Positions 60,430-64,000 of a DNA stretch of 64,000 bases are shown here, piece by piece. Below the pieces are notes generated by a model, which had not been told where the DNA came from, did no database searches, and worked only from the letters and a program-made list of their open reading frames with translations. This DNA is from Paenibacillus rhizosphaerae. GTDB taxonomy: Bacteria; Bacillota; Bacilli; Paenibacillales; Paenibacillaceae. How positions within the stretch are numbered: the first letter of the stretch is position 1; the number at the start of each line of letters is the position of its first letter. Where the stretch lies: NCBI RefSeq assembly GCF_014192015.1, contig NZ_JACHXJ010000006.1:62001-126000 (forward strand). Reading direction: 5' to 3'. The position numbers and the translations under genes were made by a program.

Positions 60430-61152
60430 TCAATTCGCCCCTTTCGTGAGTGCATAGGCATTCCACGTGTTTTCAAAAGCTCGCCGGTTCTCGCCGCAGT
60501 GGTTCACACACCGATCGTCTTCCGTCGTTGGCGCGGCATCCTTTATACGGATCTCCACCGCTGCCCCCGGGTACACCGCCGAGGGGTTGAGTGGATGCGG
60601 CGTGTTCGACACGACCAGCAGCACATCCATTTCCGTCCGGAGGGTGACCGAGCGCCCATCGGTTGGCTGGGGGACATACCTCATCGTCCCGTCCAGCTCA
60701 CACACCACTTTCGAGAAGAAATTCACCGGCGCGCTCAAATCCCGCGGCGTTAGGTTGTGGCGGTACAGCTCCACCGTCAGGTTCTCCTCGCCGCTTCGCA
60801 GCCAGGCGTTGCGCTCCTGCTGGTACGAAGTCGGACCATACTTGCCGTCCGTTCCCTTACGGGTCGTGTATCCGCCAAGAGGATCATGCCAGCCGACGGT
60901 ATCTTCTGTGATGGATGCAAGGACGCGGCCCTGGTCACTCATTAGAACGTGACCGGCCGTATAAAAGGCGGTATGCTGCGCTTTAAGCGAATCCGGCATG
61001 TTGTACCTCTCTGACGGATACGGTGCATGATAAAGCAGCACGGACACATTCGCCGAATCGCCCGCCGCCGTCAAGGTGACCGACTTGCCTCGGCCGATAT
61101 AGGCGGACCATTTGCCGCCGGAACCCATCGTGATCGAAAAGCTTGCTGTCAT
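60430..61152 (-). CDS. DUF1989 protein (urea carboxylase-associated, first)
   Basis: A 240-residue DUF1989 protein, distant partner of the next gene: YIGRGKSVTLTAAGDSANVSVLLYHAPYPSERYNMPDSLKAQ, EDTVGWHDPLGGYTTRKG, FFSKVVCELDGTMRYV and SNTPHPLNPSAVYPGAAVEIRI. The two are adjacent in all operons of this kind and are believed to act as a heteromeric carboxyguanidine deiminase. ATG 61152 has AGGAGG seven bases ahead; another ATG at 61158 is too close to the ribosome site. It is the first gene after the riboswitch. Confidence 0.92.
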   Translation of the reverse strand: MTASFSITMGSGGKWSAYIGRGKSVTLTAAGDSANVSVLLYHAPYPSERYNMPDSLKAQHTAFYTAGHVLMSDQGRVLASITEDTVGWHDPLGGYTTRKGTDGKYGPTSYQQERNAWLRSGEENLTVELYRHNLTPRDLSAPVNFFSKVVCELDGTMRYVPQPTDGRSVTLRTEMDVLLVVSNTPHPLNPSAVYPGAAVEIRIKDAAPTTEDDRCVNHCGENRRAFENTWNAYALTKGAN

Positions 61153-61227
61153 TTTCATTCCTCCTATGGAGCAGGCCTGCTGCCCGGGCATAAACACCAG
61201 GTGAGCCTCGAACCTGCGAATATAAAG

Positions 61228-61370
61228 TAAAAAAAGCCCGGGAGAAACATCAAAGCGTACTTTGATAGATTCTCCCGGGCTTTTTTCCCGCCGTGTACAC
61301 CAGGCTGCCCCGGTGCGCCTTCTCTCGGACCAGCCAGCCGATGATTGGATCGGCCCGGAACCCTAGAAGA
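61228..61370 (-). promoter_or_regulatory. Guanidine-I (ykkC) riboswitch with terminator
   Basis: Minus strand. The class hallmarks are CTAGGGTTCCGG (61365-61354), GGTCCGAGAGAAGG (61331-61318) and ACGGCGGGAAAAAAGCC joined to CGGGAGA (61293-61270). The 3' end then forms GCCCGGGAGA, loop, TCTCCCGGGCTTTTTTT, a terminator ending near 61229. Guanidine binding is expected to prevent that terminator and allow the operon to be read. Confidence 0.93.
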
Positions 61371-61390
61371 CATTTTGTATTCGGTTGTTT

Positions 61391-61407
61391 ATGTTATGAA
61401 TACTAAC
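61391..61407. promoter_or_regulatory. GlnR/TnrA box, carboxylase side
   Basis: TGTTA-TGAATAC-TAACA fits the consensus TGTNA-N7-TNACA exactly. It overlaps a possible minus-strand -10 TAGTAT (61404-61399) of a promoter with TTGCAT at 61428-61423, 18-base spacer. Nitrogen-source control of the guanidine operon is inferred. Confidence 0.7.
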
Positions 61408-61572
61408 ATGTATTCTTGGCATCATGCAATAAAAACTTACAAAAAAATAATGAAAATGCGGATAATTGGCTATGGTTAGGGGATTAATGTGAGGTTTTAG
61501 ACCATGAAGAACCGTAAAATCGTGAATCGTCGAAGAAAAAAGACTTGATTTTTCGGAAATAGCCTGCAAAAA

Positions 61573-61589
61573 TGTGAGGTGTCATGACA
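61573..61589. promoter_or_regulatory. GlnR/TnrA box, permease side
   Basis: TGTGA-GGTGTCA-TGACA fits TGTNA-N7-TNACA exactly and lies 48 bases before the permease start codon. Confidence 0.7.
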
Positions 61590-61637
61590 TATTGAATCGT
61601 CGTCAGTTGCTTTATCCCTTTGGAGGAGGAATGTAAT

Positions 61638-62969
61638 ATGTCAAATAATATAACATTAAAAAGAGATTTAACCTTGTCCCATGTCGTGACCATGGGCCTG
61701 GCCTGGATGTCGCCCATGATCTTTTTCACCAGTTTCGGCGTGCTTCACGAAGGCTCGGGAGGGATGCTCCTGGCCGCTTACATGCTGGCTTTTGTAGCCA
61801 TCGTCTTCACGGCGGCAAGCTACGGCCAAATGGCAAAAGCTTTCCCCGTCTCCGGTTCGGCCTACACCTACGTGACCAAAGCGATGAACCCGTTCCTCGG
61901 CTTTGTGGTGGGCTGGGCCGTCTTGCTCGACTATTTATTTTCGTGCATTATCGCCGTGCTCATGTTCGGAATTAATTTGAACGCTCAGTTCCCGTCCATA
62001 CCCTCGGCGGTCTGGATCATACTCCTGACGGCCGTCGTCATGGCGATTAATATCATTGGAATCAAAACATCGGCTAATGTCAGCAAAATCTTCGTCCTGA
62101 TGCAAATATTGTTTATCGCCGGCTTCTGTGCACTCCTGGTTTACAAAGCGATGCAAGGCGGGATCACCGCGGGCATCGATCCGTTTGCCGCAGGAAAAGG
62201 CGTCTCGTTCTCTTCCATTCTGGCCGGAGCCTCGCTGGTCTGCTTCTCCTTCCTCGGATTCGACTCCATCACGACGATGGCTGAAGAAACGAAAGACCCG
62301 AAGAAGACGATCCCCCGCGCCATTATGGTCATTGTCGTTCTGGCCGGACTGATGTATTTTGCCACCGCTTATTTGATCCAGCAAATGTACCCTTCCTTTT
62401 CGTTTGCGAGCGCCGACTCCGCCGGCTTTGAGCTGATGCAGTCCATCGGAGGCAGCGTGCTGGCCTCGGTGTTTACGTTCGTCATCATTTTCTCCATCCT
62501 GTCCCAAGGCATGTCCTCCATGACGACCGTCACCCGGCTGCTGTTCGTCATGGGAAGAACCTCTCTCCTGCCCAAAACATTCGCTTCCATCCATCCCAAG
62601 TTCCGTACGCCCGTGTTCAATATCGTGCTGGCGAGCGTCATCTCCTTGTCCGCCTTGTTCATCAGCCTCGAAACGGCGATCAAATTCGTGAATTTCGGCG
62701 CGCTGACAGCTTTCCTGTTCGTCAACCTGTCGGTGATTTTCCACTACATCGTCCGCGAAAAGGGCCGAACCCCCAAGGACCTCATATTCCGTCTGATGTG
62801 CCCGCTCCTCGGTGCCGGCTTCGTGCTGTACCTCGTCACCCTTTTGGATGTATCCTCACTGCTGCTTGGCGGCGGCTGGCTCGTATTCGGACTGTTGTTC
62901 TATGCGCTGCGGCGGGCCAAACCGGCGGTTCATGAAGCACCGGCCGCGGAAATGGAGAGCGCGGTTTAA
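61638..62969 (+). CDS. APC-family amino acid/amine permease
   Basis: A 443-residue transporter with twelve membrane helices. The N terminus LTLSHVVTMGLAWMSPMIFFTSFGV is the APC opening helix with the unwound Gly-rich turn; FPVSGSAYTYVTKAMNPFLGFVVGW and CFSFLGFDSITTMAEETKDPKKTIPRAI are the family signatures. It resembles PuuP/YfnA-type importers of amines and amino acids. ATG 61638 has GGAGGAGG seven bases ahead. It is divergent from the guanidine carboxylase operon and shares a nitrogen-type control region, so it may bring in a nitrogenous substrate such as guanidine, an amine or an amino acid. No riboswitch lies on this strand. Confidence 0.9.
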   Translation: MSNNITLKRDLTLSHVVTMGLAWMSPMIFFTSFGVLHEGSGGMLLAAYMLAFVAIVFTAASYGQMAKAFPVSGSAYTYVTKAMNPFLGFVVGWAVLLDYLFSCIIAVLMFGINLNAQFPSIPSAVWIILLTAVVMAINIIGIKTSANVSKIFVLMQILFIAGFCALLVYKAMQGGITAGIDPFAAGKGVSFSSILAGASLVCFSFLGFDSITTMAEETKDPKKTIPRAIMVIVVLAGLMYFATAYLIQQMYPSFSFASADSAGFELMQSIGGSVLASVFTFVIIFSILSQGMSSMTTVTRLLFVMGRTSLLPKTFASIHPKFRTPVFNIVLASVISLSALFISLETAIKFVNFGALTAFLFVNLSVIFHYIVREKGRTPKDLIFRLMCPLLGAGFVLYLVTLLDVSSLLLGGGWLVFGLLFYALRRAKPAVHEAPAAEMESAV

Positions 62970-63030
62970 GGAGAAACAACGGAACACCATCCTACCGTTC
63001 ACGCAAGAGCAGCGGAATTTCGAAAAAAAG

Positions 63031-63082
63031 AAAAAGGACACGACCCGCCTGAATCGCTCAGACGCTGCCGTTGTCCTTTTTT
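63031..63082. terminator. Bidirectional terminator between the permease and YdcF-like genes
   Basis: AAAAAGGACA and TGTCCTTTTTT arms about 30 bases apart with further internal pairing (CTGAATCGCTCAG). T runs follow on both strands. Confidence 0.8.
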
Positions 63083-63097
63083 AGCTGAAACATGGAA

Positions 63098-63706
63098 TTA
63101 ACCCATATCCAAAATATCGTCCGCAATGATTCCGTTTTGCACATACCGGACCAGCTTGCCGGCTTCATTCGAAGCCCGGTTGAACCCTTCCGGCGTCAAC
63201 CACCAGTTGTCCTCCCGGGTCGACGCATCCTCTGCGGAACACATCGAGTATTCGATCCAGGAGGGCATGTACGTCTTTAAGGTCAAGTACGCCCGCCGCA
63301 TATGGTATGCGGAAGTGACGATCAGTATCCGGCGGATGCGGTGCAGCGGAATCGCCCGGTCCAGGACAAGCAGCGAGGCAAGAACATTCTCCTTCGTATG
63401 CCGCGACTCCTGCTCCACCAGGATTTGTCCGGCAGGGACCCCCAATTCCACCGCCCTTTCCTTCATCATCAACGCCTCAGGCAGTGGCTGCCCTTTCCAG
63501 GTCGTCCCTCCCGAAAAAAGAATCGTCGGTGCCCGGCCATCCTTGTATAATTGAACCGCTGCGGGAACACGGTACCTCGCGGCTTTATTGCTTCCGAACA
63601 CGAAGATGCAGTCGCCTGGCCGACCGTCATCGAAGATCCCCTTGTACAGCAGTGTGGAAATTTGCTCACGCGATAATTGGCCGGGATTGCATTCTGAAAT
63701 CATCAT
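63098..63706 (-). CDS. YdcF-like protein (DUF218)
   Basis: A 202-residue cytoplasmic protein of the YdcF/SanA DUF218 family, without the membrane helix many members have. Motifs: CIFVFGSNKAARYRVPAAVQLYKDGRAPTILFSGG, MKERAVELGVPAGQILVEQESRHTKENVLASL with the conserved Glu/Ser-Arg-Thr segment, and ILIVTSAYHMRRA. Members bind nucleotides or SAM-like ligands, and some relate to cell-envelope functions; the role is not known. The start is taken at ATG 63706 with GGGGG eight bases ahead; ATG 63703 and GTG 63715 are alternatives. It is a single-gene unit between a tRNA and a terminator. Confidence 0.85.
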   Translation of the reverse strand: MMISECNPGQLSREQISTLLYKGIFDDGRPGDCIFVFGSNKAARYRVPAAVQLYKDGRAPTILFSGGTTWKGQPLPEALMMKERAVELGVPAGQILVEQESRHTKENVLASLLVLDRAIPLHRIRRILIVTSAYHMRRAYLTLKTYMPSWIEYSMCSAEDASTREDNWWLTPEGFNRASNEAGKLVRYVQNGIIADDILDMG

Positions 63707-63859
63707 CTCCGGCACCCCCGTTTTCCTATGGATTTCTTAGAAAATCTTGCAATAAATGATAGAACCACTTCAATTGTATGAAACAACAATTGAAATGGTT
63801 CTCAATTACGCCGTATATGATGACGATGCCCAGGCATCGCCGCGCGATTAAGGGAACTA

Positions 63860-63933
63860 TCGGAGTAGCGGGATTCGAACCCACGGCCTCACCCACCCCA
63901 AGGGTGCGCGCTACCAGACTGCGCCATACCCCG
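63860..63933 (-). tRNA. tRNA-Pro (GGG)
   Basis: A 74-base cloverleaf on the minus strand. The acceptor CGGGGTA pairs with TACTCCG, discriminator A. The D arm has AGTCTGGTAGC. The anticodon arm CACCC-TTGGGGT-GGGTG gives anticodon GGG, and the T arm has GGGTTCGAATCCC. CCA is not encoded. It reads CCC and, by wobble, CCU. Confidence 0.95.
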
Positions 63934-64000
63934 ATATATGAACCGCATAGCGACATGGTTATAACGCTCAATGTGCTTAGTCCATGGAAATGGTTTCATT

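Overview
The window reads as chromosomal DNA of a Paenibacillus-like Firmicute. Evidence: strong AGGAGG-type ribosome sites with frequent GTG and TTG starts; paired LplB/LplC-type sugar permeases with lipoprotein binding proteins and YesM/YesN-type two-component systems; a T-box leader; GlnR/TnrA boxes; and a moderately high GC content with one AT-richer patch near 28.0-28.6 kb. The genus is an inference from gene content. There is no phage, plasmid, complete insertion sequence or CRISPR array.

Layout. 1-6.2 kb: an epimerase cut by the window edge, an aldo/keto reductase divergent from an HxlR regulator, a membrane-anchored serine hydrolase, a small YozE-like protein, and a TetR regulator followed by a cytochrome P450, with the same palindrome in front of both. 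6.3-12 kb: a mutarotase-like protein and a 1113-residue DUF5107-TPR protein, divergent from an AraC regulator that carries an unusual linker. 12.1-17.2 kb: an OmpR-type response regulator, histidine kinase, membrane alpha/beta hydrolase and BcrA-type ABC exporter, with direct repeats in front of the hydrolase that suit the regulator. 17.3-26.7 kb: a GH36 alpha-galactosidase, its binding protein, a YesM/YesN sensor pair and, divergently, two permeases. 26.8-27.9 kb: three direct copies of a roughly 340-base structured element, two of them in a 378-base tandem duplication; this is the least explained feature of the window. 28.6-29.7 kb: an ANT(6)-type aminoglycoside adenylyltransferase with a very short upstream reading frame.

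29.8-48.8 kb is a glycan-degradation island: an SGNH hydrolase remnant, a HAD protein, a GH110 alpha-1,3-galactosidase, a second LplA/B/C-type importer, a membrane AraC sensor, a GH95 alpha-fucosidase with an AraC regulator, an aldo/keto reductase and two related clan GH-D enzymes, one secreted and one cytoplasmic. GH110 plus GH95 could remove the two terminal sugars of a B-antigen-like glycan. Neither importer has its own ATPase gene here, so a shared MsmX-type ATPase elsewhere is likely.

48.7-49.5 kb is gene-free and holds an 18-base minisatellite and nested hairpins. 49.6-52.8 kb: ThuA-like, SDR, VOC and LacI genes, with two LacI-type palindromes upstream. 53.0-54.3 kb: a methyltransferase gene behind a T-box leader whose specifier reads AUG (Met). 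54.4-63.0 kb: a guanidine-I riboswitch in front of two DUF1989 proteins, a urea/guanidine carboxylase and allophanate hydrolase, divergent from an amino-acid permease, with two perfect GlnR/TnrA boxes between. The window closes with a YdcF-like protein and a tRNA-Pro(GGG).
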